Positions 44,011 through 52,985 of a DNA stretch of 64,000 nt are shown one piece after another. Each line of letters begins with the position of its first letter. Position 1 is the first letter of the stretch. The stretch is from Ignavibacteriales bacterium (lineage in GTDB: Bacteria > Bacteroidota > Ignavibacteria > Ignavibacteriales > Ignavibacteriaceae): the NCBI GenBank assembly GCA_016707585.1, contig JADJHL010000011.1, forward strand, positions 186,001 to 250,000. Reading direction: 5' to 3'. Made by a program: the position numbers and the translations under genes. The notes beneath the pieces were generated by a model. The model was given only the letters and a program-made list of their open reading frames with translations. It had not been told where the DNA came from and searched no databases.

Positions 44011-44385
44011 ATGTCTTACAGAATTGATAAAGTTGAACATCTTATAAAAGAAGAAATAAGTTTAATCTTCTTACATAAGCTTTCTAATTTGAATCTTGGT
44101 TTTATTACGATTACAAATGTTAGAGTAAGTCCAGATTTAAAAACAGCAAAGATTTATCTTTCTGTTTTTGAAAGAGAAAAACGACAACTTGTTCTAGATA
44201 AGATTGAAGATAAAAAAGGTTATATAAGATCAGAACTGGCACACAGAATTAGAATTAAGTTTATTCCGGAATTAAAATTTTTTATAGATGATACACTTGA
44301 TTATGTTGAAAAGATTGAAGGACTGATAAAGAAAATTCACGAAGATGATGATAATAAAACAAATGAAGGATCCGCAGAATCTTGA
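44011..44385 (+). CDS. rbfA: 30S ribosome-binding factor RbfA
   Basis: A 124-aa RbfA with the KH-like fold: YRIDKVEHLIKEEIS at the N-terminus, the VSPDLKTAKIYLSVF strand pair and the RIKFIPELKFFIDDTLDY segment. It supports 16S rRNA 5' end maturation and cold growth. It overlaps the start of truB, which indicates translational coupling. Confidence 0.95.
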   Translation: MSYRIDKVEHLIKEEISLIFLHKLSNLNLGFITITNVRVSPDLKTAKIYLSVFEREKRQLVLDKIEDKKGYIRSELAHRIRIKFIPELKFFIDDTLDYVEKIEGLIKKIHEDDDNKTNEGSAES

Positions 44386-45055
44386 TTACTTATCAGGCCA
44401 GGCAATACTGGTTGATAAGCCTGTAAATTGGACTTCGTTTGATGTTGTTGCAAGGATAAGAAGATTAACAAAAGTAAAAAAAGTTGGACACGCAGGCACA
44501 CTTGATCCGCTTGCAACTGGGTTACTGATTGTTTGTACTGGTAAAAAGACAAAAGAAATTTCTAGTTACCAGGAACAAAGAAAAAAATATACTGGAATAA
44601 TTACACTTGGTAAAAGTTCGCCATCAATGGATTTGGCAACTGAAATTTCAGAAAAACCTTTACCGGATAATTTAACTGAAGAAAATATTCTATCAGTTAT
44701 AAATAAGTTCTTAGGAAATATTGAACAAGTTCCGCCAATGTTTTCGGCAATAAAACATAAAGGCAAGGCACTTTATAAACTTGCACGAGCCGGAAAAGTT
44801 GTTGAGCGTGAACCAAGACAAGTTGAAATTTATTCTTTTGAAATAACAAAGATTGATTTGCCGGATTTACATTTTGAAATAGCTTGTTCAAAAGGAACTT
44901 ATATTAGAGTGATTGCAAATGATTTTGGAAACGAACTTGGCTGTGGTGGTGTTTTAAGTTTACTTAGAAGAACTGAAATCGGTGATTATAAAGTTGATGA
45001 TGCTTTTGATTTAAATGAGTTTTCATCAATGTTTAAAGTTGAAAAGATTGAATAA
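44363..45055 (+). CDS. truB: tRNA pseudouridine-55 synthase TruB
   Basis: A TruB of about 230 aa that makes pseudouridine 55 in the T-loop of tRNAs. The catalytic Asp lies in KVGHAGTLDPLATGLL; the thumb loop and the CSKGTYIRVIANDFG motif are intact. The ATG at 44363 is preferred; in-frame ATGs at 44345 and 44348 also exist. All starts lie inside the end of rbfA, so translation is coupled. It lacks a PUA domain, as in many short bacterial TruBs. Confidence 0.95.
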   Translation: MKDPQNLDYLSGQAILVDKPVNWTSFDVVARIRRLTKVKKVGHAGTLDPLATGLLIVCTGKKTKEISSYQEQRKKYTGIITLGKSSPSMDLATEISEKPLPDNLTEENILSVINKFLGNIEQVPPMFSAIKHKGKALYKLARAGKVVEREPRQVEIYSFEITKIDLPDLHFEIACSKGTYIRVIANDFGNELGCGGVLSLLRRTEIGDYKVDDAFDLNEFSSMFKVEKIE

Positions 45056-45119
45056 AAAGTTTGAACGGGTAATTAAAAACAGAATTGATTTATTAATAAG
45101 TATTGTGATGAATTTATAA

Positions 45120-46058
45120 ATGCAGGTTTTTAGTAGTATTAAAGATTTAACGAAGAATAAAAATACTATTCTTACACTTGGTACTTTTGATGGAATTCAT
45201 CCAGGTCACTTGAAGATCATTGACAAATTGGTAAGCTGTTCTAAAGAAAAGGGATGTAGAAATGTTGTAATTACATTTCATCCACATCCACGAACAGTTT
45301 TAAGCGGAAGCAGTTCTGTTAAGATGTTATCAACACAGGAAGAAAAAATTAATCTTCTTAGAAAGCACGGAGTTGAAAATCTTTTAACAATGAATTTTAC
45401 AAAAGAATTTGCATCACTTACGGCTGAAGAATTTATTTATGGTTATTTGATTAACGGAATTGGATTAAGTGAAATTGTACTTGGACACGATCATCATTTT
45501 GGTAAAGGCAGAAGCGGAAATGTTGAGCTGCTAAAAATGATCGGGGCAAAAGAAAATTTTGTTGTTACAACTGCAGAACCATTTTTAATTGATGGCGAAG
45601 TTGTTAGTAGTACAAAAATAAGAAATGCAATTAGCGAAGGTGATATTGCAAGATCCAATAAGCTGCTTGCAAGAAATTATTCTTTTAGTGGTGTTGTTGT
45701 TAGCGGAGATAAACGCGGACGAGAACTTGGATTTCCAACAGCAAATATAAAATTATCATCGCAGGAAAAACTATTACCTGCAAGTGGAATTTATGCTGTT
45801 AGAGTTTTTGTAGAGAATGAAAATCATATTGGACTTTTAAGTATAGGTAATCGCCCAACATTTTATAATGAAGGCGAACTTGTGACCGAAGTTTACATTT
45901 ATGATTTCAATCGTGAAATTTATGGTAAAGAAGTTACAGTTGAATTGGTTGAACGTTTACGCGGAGAAGAGAAATTTAATTCCGCAGAAGAGTTAATTGA
46001 CCAAATGAATAAAGACAAAGAAAACGGATTAAAAATTTTTAATAAACTAAATAATTAA
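45120..46058 (+). CDS. ribF: Bifunctional riboflavin kinase / FAD synthetase
   Basis: A 312-aa RibF. The N-terminal adenylyltransferase has LGTFDGIHPGHLKII, and the C-terminal riboflavin kinase has GDKRGRELGFPTANI. It phosphorylates riboflavin to FMN and adenylates it to FAD. It lies 64 bp after truB, at its usual place in this operon. No FMN riboswitch is seen ahead of it. Confidence 0.96.
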   Translation: MQVFSSIKDLTKNKNTILTLGTFDGIHPGHLKIIDKLVSCSKEKGCRNVVITFHPHPRTVLSGSSSVKMLSTQEEKINLLRKHGVENLLTMNFTKEFASLTAEEFIYGYLINGIGLSEIVLGHDHHFGKGRSGNVELLKMIGAKENFVVTTAEPFLIDGEVVSSTKIRNAISEGDIARSNKLLARNYSFSGVVVSGDKRGRELGFPTANIKLSSQEKLLPASGIYAVRVFVENENHIGLLSIGNRPTFYNEGELVTEVYIYDFNREIYGKEVTVELVERLRGEEKFNSAEELIDQMNKDKENGLKIFNKLNN

Positions 46059-46109
46059 TTCTGGTTAGTTCTGGAATTATATCGTACAAATAAATAAAGG
46101 ATAGATAAA

Positions 46110-46372
46110 ATGACAAAAGAAGAAAAACTTGAGATCGTAAAAAAATTCGGTAAAGACGAAAACGATTCAGGCAGATCTGAAGTACAAATCGCACTTCTTA
46201 CAAAAAGAATTAACGATTTAACATCGCACTTTGATGTGCACAAAAAGATCATCACTCAAGAAGAGGGTTGATGATGATGGTTGGTAAGAGAAGAAGACTT
46301 CTCGTGTATTTAACGAAAACTGATATTGCACGATACAGAGCAATAATCAAAGAATTGAACATAAGAAAGTAA
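46110..46372 (+). CDS. rpsO: 30S ribosomal protein S15, frame-disrupted
   Basis: Read with one extra A in the A5 run at 46242-46246, this gives an 87-aa S15. It starts MTKEEKLEIVKKFGK, continues DVHKKDHHSRRGLMMMVGKR and ends ELNIRK. As written, frame 1 stops at a TGA (46269) after the run. S15 is a primary 16S rRNA-binding protein and also bridges to 23S rRNA. It lies 51 bp after ribF and 9 bp before pnp, its normal place. The rest is perfectly conserved, so a lost base in the sequence is far more likely than a mutant. Confidence 0.9.
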
Positions 46373-46381
46373 GGTTAAAAA

Positions 46382-48511
46382 ATGGTTGTTAAGAAAGAAG
46401 TTGAAATAGGCGGAAGATTATTTTCGATTGAAACAGGAAAATATGCAAAGCAGGCAAACGGCTCTGTTATGGTTCGATATGGTGATACAATGGTTCTCGT
46501 TACTGCTGTTGCCGCTAGCGAAGCTAAAGAAGGATTGGATTATTTTCCACTTCAAGTTGAATATCGTGAAAAAACTTCTGCTGCAGGAAAATTTCCTGGT
46601 GGATATATTAAACGCGAAGGCAGACCAACTGAAAAAGAAATTCTTAGTTCAAGATTATGTGATAGACCAATAAGACCACTGTTTCCTACAAGTTTTACAA
46701 ATGAAACTCAGGTTGTTGCAATGGTAATGTCTTATGATGGCGAAAATGATCCAGATGTACTTGCAGCTTGCGGAGCTTCGGCAGCCCTTGCAGTCTCAGA
46801 TATTCCTTTTGATGGTCCTATGGGCGAAGTTAGAATTGGAAGAATTAATGGTGAGCTAATTGTTAATCCAACACACGAGCAAATTAAGCTTGGTGATATC
46901 GAACTTGTTGTTGCAGGCACTGCAGATTCAATTATGATGGTTGAAGGTGAATCTAAAGAAGTTAGTGAACAAGAGTTGTTGGATGCATTAAAGTTCGCTC
47001 AACAGGAAATCAAAAAAATTATTGATGTTCAAAATCAATTACGTGCAGAAGCAGGAAAAACAAAATGGATTGTTGCAGAAAAAACTGTTGATGCAAATCT
47101 TAAAAAAGATGTTTATGATTTAGCAGAAGCAAATTATAAAGCAATTGTTTATTCAATTCTTGCAAAAGAAGAAAGATCTGCAAAAAACAAAGAACTTACT
47201 GAATCTGTAAAACAAGCACTTGCAGAAAAATATCCTGAACAGGAAAAAGTTATTGGTGAAATTCTACACAATATGGAAAAAGATCTTATGCGTGAAAGAA
47301 TTTTAAAAGAAGGTATTCGTCTTGATGGAAGAAATACAACACAAGTTCGCCCAATAACAATTGAACTTGGTAACTTACCAAGAACACACGGATCAGCATT
47401 GTTTACACGTGGTGAAACACAAAGCTTAACAAACGTTACGCTTGGTACAAAAGACGATGAGCAAACAGTTGATGGTTTATTAGCAGAATACTCAAAAAAA
47501 TTCTATCTACAATATAATTTTCCACCATTTAGCGTTGGAGAAGTTGGCAGAATGAGTGGAGTAGGAAGAAGAGAAATCGGTCATGGTAATCTTGCAGAAA
47601 GATCTTTAAGACAAGTTTTACCTGCTGATGATATTTTTCCATACACAGTAAGAATTATATCTGATATACTTGAATCAAATGGTTCATCATCAATGGCAAC
47701 AGTTTGTGCTGGTTCGCTTGCAATGATGGATGCAGGAGTACCTGTTACAAAGGCTGTTTCCGGCATCGCAATGGGTTTGGTTAAGGAAGGAAATGATTTT
47801 GCTGTTCTTTCTGATATACTTGGAAATGAAGATCACCTTGGTGATATGGATTTTAAAGTTGCAGGAACAAGTGATGGTATAACAGGATTCCAGATGGATA
47901 TAAAAATTCAGGGAATCTCTTTTGAAATTATGGAGAAAGCTCTTCATCAGGCTAAAGAAGGAAGAATGCACATTCTTGGTAAGATGAATGAAGCAATTAG
48001 TAAACCTAATGATTCATTATCACCATACGCTCCAAGATTAATTACAATGAATGTTGCTACAGACCAGATTGGATTAATTATTGGTCCTGGCGGAAAAACT
48101 ATTCAGGGAATGCAAAGATTATTTGGTGTTGATATTAATATCGAAGATGATGGAACAATAAACATTGCTTCACCAAATAAAGAAAATGCGCAACAAGCTA
48201 AAGAATACATCAAAAAATTAACTGCAACACCGGAAGTCGGAGAAGTTTATGATGGTGTTGTTACAAAAATTGCAGACTTTGGTGCGTTTGTAGAAATTCT
48301 TCCTGGTAAAGAAGGATTGTTACATATATCTGAAATAGATAATAAACGTGTTAACAAGGTTTCTGATTATCTAAAAGTTGGTGATAAAATTACCGTTAAA
48401 CTTCTAAAAGTTGAAGGCGGTAAATTTTCTTTAAGTAGAAGAAAGCTATTAACTGAAGCTGCTGAGAAAGAAGCTAAAAATAATCCACCAGCAGAACAGC
48501 CAGTTAATTAG
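46382..48511 (+). CDS. pnp: Polyribonucleotide nucleotidyltransferase
   Basis: A 709-aa PNPase: two RNase PH-like domains around a helical linker, then a KH domain with GLIIGPGGKTIQGMQRLFG and an S1 domain (GEVYDGVVTKIADFGAFVEILPGKEGLLHIS). It degrades RNA 3' to 5' by phosphorolysis and forms a trimer. It starts 9 bp after rpsO. The C-terminal tail after the S1 domain is short and Lys/Glu-rich. Confidence 0.98.
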   Translation: MVVKKEVEIGGRLFSIETGKYAKQANGSVMVRYGDTMVLVTAVAASEAKEGLDYFPLQVEYREKTSAAGKFPGGYIKREGRPTEKEILSSRLCDRPIRPLFPTSFTNETQVVAMVMSYDGENDPDVLAACGASAALAVSDIPFDGPMGEVRIGRINGELIVNPTHEQIKLGDIELVVAGTADSIMMVEGESKEVSEQELLDALKFAQQEIKKIIDVQNQLRAEAGKTKWIVAEKTVDANLKKDVYDLAEANYKAIVYSILAKEERSAKNKELTESVKQALAEKYPEQEKVIGEILHNMEKDLMRERILKEGIRLDGRNTTQVRPITIELGNLPRTHGSALFTRGETQSLTNVTLGTKDDEQTVDGLLAEYSKKFYLQYNFPPFSVGEVGRMSGVGRREIGHGNLAERSLRQVLPADDIFPYTVRIISDILESNGSSSMATVCAGSLAMMDAGVPVTKAVSGIAMGLVKEGNDFAVLSDILGNEDHLGDMDFKVAGTSDGITGFQMDIKIQGISFEIMEKALHQAKEGRMHILGKMNEAISKPNDSLSPYAPRLITMNVATDQIGLIIGPGGKTIQGMQRLFGVDINIEDDGTINIASPNKENAQQAKEYIKKLTATPEVGEVYDGVVTKIADFGAFVEILPGKEGLLHISEIDNKRVNKVSDYLKVGDKITVKLLKVEGGKFSLSRRKLLTEAAEKEAKNNPPAEQPVN

Positions 48512-48829
48512 ATAGTTTTATTTTTTATGTCACACTGAGCTTGTCGAAGTGTGACAATAATTTTTATTAAAGTCAGTCATCGACAAGCTCAGACTGACAT
48601 TGATATAGGATATTGACTTATGTAAGTCGATATCTACAAAAAGATTTTTTAAACAGGATTTTAATGCTGTTAGCATTATTACATTTTTTTAGAGGTTTCG
48701 CAACTCAACCTTTGTTGTTAACCAACAGCATAGGATTATACCGCTCTCAAAGCACACTACTGCTTAATTTAGAGTACCAAAAGTTTTTAATAATGAAATG
48801 TTTTATTTCATACAAAGAGTTTTTTAATT
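48512..48829 (+). promoter_or_regulatory. 318-nt leader before rng with two candidate RNA structures
   Basis: No gene is convincing here. Apart from the repeat above it holds a 12-bp inverted repeat (48609-48620 with 48623-48634). A second hairpin TAATGCT-GTT-AGCATTA (48662-48678) is followed by a T7 tract. ATGCTGTT at 48664-48671 can instead pair with AACAGCAT at 48724-48731, so two exclusive folds are possible. The leader may control rng, as the rne leader does in enterobacteria; that is inference. Confidence 0.45.
48528..48599. repeat. Dispersed intergenic repeat, second copy
   Basis: This copy has GTCACACTGAGCTTGTCGAAG near the start and CGACAAGCTCAGACTGACA at the end. The same two arms as 15818-15883 are separated by a longer spacer (TTTTTATTAA). 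It follows the pnp stop by about 15 bp, so it may be the operon terminator. Confidence 0.85.
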
Positions 48830-50395
48830 ATGATAAAAGAAATTATAATAAATTCATCTTCCAACCAGACGCGTGTTGCGATTACGGAAGATGGAAACTT
48901 AGCCGACTTTTTTGTTGACTATCCTGAAAACAGGAGAATGGTTGGGGATATTTATCTTGGAAGAGTTGCACGTGTTCTTCCGGGAATAAGAGCCGCATTT
49001 ATAGATATAGGAATGAAGCACGATGCATTCCTCCACTTTTCAGATATTGGCGATCGCACCAAACAATTTCAAGACATGCTTGGTGATGAGGATTCAGATG
49101 TTGATCTATCTGATGATGACGATTCTAGATCAAACCGAAGTAATGGCAATGGAAGTACAGTTGTTGCCGTAGAACCTGTTATCCCAAAACTCCGTAAAGG
49201 AGAAGAAATTCTTGTACAGATTACAAAAGAACCTGTAAACAATAAAGGAGTGCGTGTAACTTCTTCTGTTTCTATTCCGGGTAGATTTTGTGTTCTGCTT
49301 CCATTCGATAATAAAATTGGCATATCAAAAAAAATCTCAGATTACAAAGAACGAAGAAGATTACGCAACATTGCACGCGGCATTCTTCCACCAAATTATG
49401 GATTGATAATTCGCACTGTTGCAAAAGATCAAGCCGAAGATGCTGTAAAAGATGATTTAACAAATCTTGTAAAAACATGGAAAACAATTGAAGCATCAGC
49501 AAAGAGCGAAGAACCACCATCAATTGTTCACCAGGATTTAAGTACTACGGACAGTGTTATTCGTGATTTACTTACTCCGGATATTTCAAAAGTTTTTGTT
49601 GATCAGAAAAAACTTTACAAACAGATTAAAGGTTATGTGCAACTTGTTCAACCTGATTTGCTTGAGAAGATTGAACTTTACAAATCTTCATCATCAATTT
49701 TTGATGAGTTTAAAATTGAAGAACAAGTAAAAACATTGATGGGAAGAAAAGTTCCACTTCCAAGCGGCGGATATCTTATCATCGAGCATACAGAAGCAAT
49801 GGTTGTTATTGATGTTAACAGCGGACGTTATGCAAAAAGTAAAGAGCAGGAACTTAATTCACTTAAAACCGATCTTGAAGCATCTCGTGAGATAGCAAGA
49901 CAATTACGTTTAAGAGATATTGGCGGAATTATAGTAATTGATTTTATCGATCTTGAAGAAGATAAAAACAGAAAAAAGATCTATGATGAATTGAAAAAAG
50001 AATTTCGCAGAGATCGTTCTAAAGTTTCTGTTTTACCTATGAGTGATTTTGGTTTGGTGCAAATTACTAGACAAAGAATTCGACAGAACATTATGCAGGC
50101 AATGAAAGATGTTTGTCCTGTTTGCGGTGGTTCAGGATTCATGACAAAAGAATCACATCTTGTTTATGATATTGAAGATTGGTTGAAAAAGTTTAGAAGA
50201 TATTCAAGAGAATTTAGCCTGATAATTAAATGTCATCCTTCAGATGCTAGCAGATTGCAGGATAAAAAGTTTACAAGAATCCAATTAAAATATTTAGTTA
50301 GATTGCGTATTGAAGAAGATATGAGCATACCAATGGGCAAGTTCAGATTCTATTCAAAGAAAAAAGGAATTGATTTAACAGAGAAGTTTAAATAA
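48830..50395 (+). CDS. rng: Ribonuclease G/E family endoribonuclease
   Basis: A 521-aa Rng/CafA-type enzyme. The N-terminal S1-like part begins with MIKEIIINSSSNQTRVAI and GDIYLGRVARVLPGIRAAFI, with an acidic, Asp/Ser-rich insert (about residues 85-112). The catalytic metal-binding Asps sit in VVIDVNSGRY and IVIDFIDLEEDKNR. The zinc-link CPVCGGSG near residue 428 joins the dimer. It cuts single-stranded A/U-rich RNA such as 5S and 16S precursors. It lacks the long degradosome tail of RNase E. Confidence 0.95.
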   Translation: MIKEIIINSSSNQTRVAITEDGNLADFFVDYPENRRMVGDIYLGRVARVLPGIRAAFIDIGMKHDAFLHFSDIGDRTKQFQDMLGDEDSDVDLSDDDDSRSNRSNGNGSTVVAVEPVIPKLRKGEEILVQITKEPVNNKGVRVTSSVSIPGRFCVLLPFDNKIGISKKISDYKERRRLRNIARGILPPNYGLIIRTVAKDQAEDAVKDDLTNLVKTWKTIEASAKSEEPPSIVHQDLSTTDSVIRDLLTPDISKVFVDQKKLYKQIKGYVQLVQPDLLEKIELYKSSSSIFDEFKIEEQVKTLMGRKVPLPSGGYLIIEHTEAMVVIDVNSGRYAKSKEQELNSLKTDLEASREIARQLRLRDIGGIIVIDFIDLEEDKNRKKIYDELKKEFRRDRSKVSVLPMSDFGLVQITRQRIRQNIMQAMKDVCPVCGGSGFMTKESHLVYDIEDWLKKFRRYSREFSLIIKCHPSDASRLQDKKFTRIQLKYLVRLRIEEDMSIPMGKFRFYSKKKGIDLTEKFK

Positions 50396-50413
50396 TAGGA
50401 AGCCCCTCTCTAA

Positions 50414-50432
50414 CTCTCCCCTAAGGGGAGAG
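50414..50432. repeat. CTCTCCCC-TAA-GGGGAGAG palindrome
   Basis: An 8-bp perfect stem with a TAA loop lies about 18 bp after the rng stop, preceded by AGCCCCTCTCTAA. It matches the CTTCTCC-TTA family and the AAGCCCCTCC flank seen at 17304. Confidence 0.7.
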
Positions 50433-50482
50433 AAAACGAAAGGAAGGTTGAACAATAAGTTCAAAATAAAAGGAGTTTTAAA

Positions 50483-51130
50483 ATGAAATTTTTTATTGAT
50501 ACAGCAAACATAAATGAAATAAAAGAAGCGGCGGCATTAGGAATTCTTGATGGAGTTACAACAAATCCTTCACTTGTAGCAAAAGAAGGAAAAGATTTTA
50601 GAAAATTACTTGATGAAATTTTAGCAGTTGTTAATGGTCCTGTTAGTGCTGAAGTTATTTCAACAGATTATGATGGAATTTTAAAAGAAGCACACGAACT
50701 TGCAAAAATTCATCACAACATTGTTATAAAAGTTCCTTTGATTAAAGAAGGATTAAAAGCTGTTCGCACGTTAAGTTTAGAAAATATAAATACAAATGTT
50801 ACACTCTGTTTTTCACCATCACAGGCATTACTTGCTGCAAAAGCTGGTGCAACTTATATAAGTCCTTTTGTTGGACGACTTGATGACATTAGTCATGATG
50901 GAATGGAATTAATTTCTCAAATAGTTCAGATCTACAAAAACTATAATTATAAAACTCAAGTTCTAGTTGCAAGTATCAGACATCCTTTGCATCTTGTTGA
51001 TGCGGCATTAATGGGCGCAGATGTTTGTACAATGCCATTTTCTGTTATCGATAAATTGTTTAATCATCCTCTTACAGATATTGGCTTAGAAAAGTTTTTA
51101 AGTGACTGGCAAAAAACACAAAACAAATAA
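50483..51130 (+). CDS. Small transaldolase / fructose-6-phosphate aldolase-like
   Basis: A 215-aa class I aldolase of the short transaldolase (TalB-like FSA) group. MKFFIDTANINEIKEAA and DGVTTNPSLVAKEG open the barrel. The Schiff-base Lys is in NIVIKVPLIKEG, and ATYISPFVGRLDD follows. It likely moves dihydroxyacetone units between sugar phosphates in the non-oxidative pentose phosphate route. An AAAAGGAG site precedes it. Function is set between true transaldolase and FSA, which sequence reading cannot separate. Confidence 0.93.
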   Translation: MKFFIDTANINEIKEAAALGILDGVTTNPSLVAKEGKDFRKLLDEILAVVNGPVSAEVISTDYDGILKEAHELAKIHHNIVIKVPLIKEGLKAVRTLSLENINTNVTLCFSPSQALLAAKAGATYISPFVGRLDDISHDGMELISQIVQIYKNYNYKTQVLVASIRHPLHLVDAALMGADVCTMPFSVIDKLFNHPLTDIGLEKFLSDWQKTQNK

Positions 51131-51155
51131 ATTTTAAAATTATTCGGATAAAATC

Positions 51156-52238
51156 ATGAAACGCACAACTTTCTATAATATTCACAAGAACTTAGGGGCT
51201 AAAATTGTTGAGTTTGCAGGATATGAAATGCCAATTCAATATTCTTCAATCATCGCAGAACACAAAGCTGTAAGAAATTCAGTTGGAGTTTTTGATGTAT
51301 CGCATATGGGTGAAGTTTTTGTTACGGGTGAAAAAGCTTTAGAGTTTGTTCAACACATTACAGTTAATGATGCTTCAAAACTTTTTGCAGGTCGAGTTCA
51401 GTACTCAGCAATGTGTTATGAAGATGGCGGTATTGTAGATGATTTACTTGTTTATAGAATTTCTGATAATGAATTTTTACTTGTAATAAATGCATCAAAC
51501 ATTGATAAAGATTTTGCGTGGATGCAAAAGAACAACAAGTTTGGTGTTGAGTTAAATAATCAAAGTGATGAGTATTCTTTACTTGCTGTTCAGGGACCAA
51601 ATGCACTTAAGACTTTACAGAAACTTACTGATACACAAATAAATCTTGAGTATTATCATTTTACAAAGTTAAAACTTGCCGGCATTGATATGATTTTTTC
51701 AAGAACAGGTTACACAGGTGAACTTGGTTACGAACTTTACTTTAAAGGAAACGAAAAAGTTGCAGAAGATTTGTGGAATAAAATATTTGAAGCAGGAAAA
51801 GAATTTGATATTCAACCTGTTGGTTTAGCTGCAAGAGATTCTTTAAGATTAGAAATGGGATTTTGTTTATACGGAAATGATATTGATCAAACAACAAATC
51901 CATTAGAAGCCGGCTTAGGCTGGATAACAAAACTTTCTAAACCTAATTTTATCGCAAAAGATGTTTTACTAAAAATAAAAGAAAATGGATTGAACAGAAA
52001 ACTTGTTGCAATTACTTCTGATGAAAAAACTTTTCCAAGACATGGTTATGATCTTTCTATAAGTAATAATAAAATTGGAGTTGTAACAAGCGGAACGGTA
52101 AGCCCAATGTTAGAAAAACCAATTGCCATGGGTTATGTTGAAACTAAATATGCTGATATTGGTAGTGAAGTTAATTTTTTAATTAGAGGAAAAGAAGTTC
52201 CTGCAAAAGTTGTTAAACTTCCGTTTGTAAAAAGATAA
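51156..52238 (+). CDS. gcvT: Glycine cleavage system T protein
   Basis: A 360-aa aminomethyltransferase. The N-terminal HKNLGAKIVEFAGYEMPIQY and GVFDVSHMGE are GcvT signatures; RTGYTGELGYELY follows in the middle. It moves the aminomethyl carbon of glycine from the H protein to tetrahydrofolate. No glycine riboswitch fits in the 25-bp gap before it. The other gcv genes are not in the window. Confidence 0.96.
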   Translation: MKRTTFYNIHKNLGAKIVEFAGYEMPIQYSSIIAEHKAVRNSVGVFDVSHMGEVFVTGEKALEFVQHITVNDASKLFAGRVQYSAMCYEDGGIVDDLLVYRISDNEFLLVINASNIDKDFAWMQKNNKFGVELNNQSDEYSLLAVQGPNALKTLQKLTDTQINLEYYHFTKLKLAGIDMIFSRTGYTGELGYELYFKGNEKVAEDLWNKIFEAGKEFDIQPVGLAARDSLRLEMGFCLYGNDIDQTTNPLEAGLGWITKLSKPNFIAKDVLLKIKENGLNRKLVAITSDEKTFPRHGYDLSISNNKIGVVTSGTVSPMLEKPIAMGYVETKYADIGSEVNFLIRGKEVPAKVVKLPFVKR

Positions 52239-52246
52239 TATAATTT

Positions 52247-52975
52247 ATGAAGTTAAACGTATTTCTCTCTCCTGTTATTGTTGATGAACTTTATTTTACC
52301 GGAAAGACCACTGTAATTATCGATGTACTTCGTGCAACATCTACTATTGCAACCGCAATTAATAATGGTGCAAAAGAAGTTGTTCCTGTTGCTTCAGTTG
52401 AGTTTGCTGTTAAGGTTTCTGGTGGAATGTTTGGTGGACAAACATTACTTGGTGGTGAAAGAAACACTAAAAAGATTGAAGGTTTTGCACTTGGCAATTC
52501 TCCGTTTGAATATGCAAGAGAACTTGTTGAGGGAAAAACAATTGTTTTTTATACAACTAATGGAAGTAAATCAATTGTAAAGGCAAAGTACTCAGAAAAT
52601 CTATATACTTGTTCTTTTGTAAATATAAATGCTGTTGCAAAACATCTTATAACTCTTAATACAGATATTGAAATTGTATGTGCCGGCAGAAATAATTATT
52701 TCTCTATTGAGGATGCAATCTGTGCAGGAATGTTAATTTCTAAAATCAAAAAAGTAAAAGAAGATTCTTTTCTAAATGATTCCGGAACCGCAGTGTTAAC
52801 TTTATATGAAAAATATGGTAATAATCTTATTAAAATGATGCGAGAATCTGATCATGGAAAGATTCTTTTAGAAAATGGATTTGAAGCTGATCTGGAATAT
52901 TGCAGTTCAATTGATATGCTTGATGTTGTTCCAGTTTACACAAATGGTGTTTTGAAAAAATTGAAAACAGATTAG
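52247..52975 (+). CDS. comB: 2-phosphosulfolactate phosphatase family protein
   Basis: A 242-aa ComB-type protein. Motifs include VIDVLRATSTIATAINNGA, LGGERNTKKIEGF, and TTNGSKSIVKAK. In archaea ComB dephosphorylates 2-phosphosulfolactate during coenzyme M synthesis; in bacteria the family is widespread and its role is unclear. It is 8 bp after gcvT and 10 bp before ftsK, so the three are read together. Confidence 0.92.
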   Translation: MKLNVFLSPVIVDELYFTGKTTVIIDVLRATSTIATAINNGAKEVVPVASVEFAVKVSGGMFGGQTLLGGERNTKKIEGFALGNSPFEYARELVEGKTIVFYTTNGSKSIVKAKYSENLYTCSFVNINAVAKHLITLNTDIEIVCAGRNNYFSIEDAICAGMLISKIKKVKEDSFLNDSGTAVLTLYEKYGNNLIKMMRESDHGKILLENGFEADLEYCSSIDMLDVVPVYTNGVLKKLKTD

Positions 52976-52985
52976 TTATTAAACA

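Noticed and set aside
45056..45119. FMN riboswitch before ribF
   Set aside because: The 64-bp gap is too short and has none of the conserved RFN elements.
48613..48918. Open frame overlapping the rng leader and start
   Set aside because: It begins with a TTG, has no ribosome site, runs out of frame into rng and shows no protein-like pattern. The leader with RNA structures explains the stretch better.
51131..51156. Glycine riboswitch before gcvT
   Set aside because: The gap to the upstream gene is only about 25 bp and holds no room for an aptamer.
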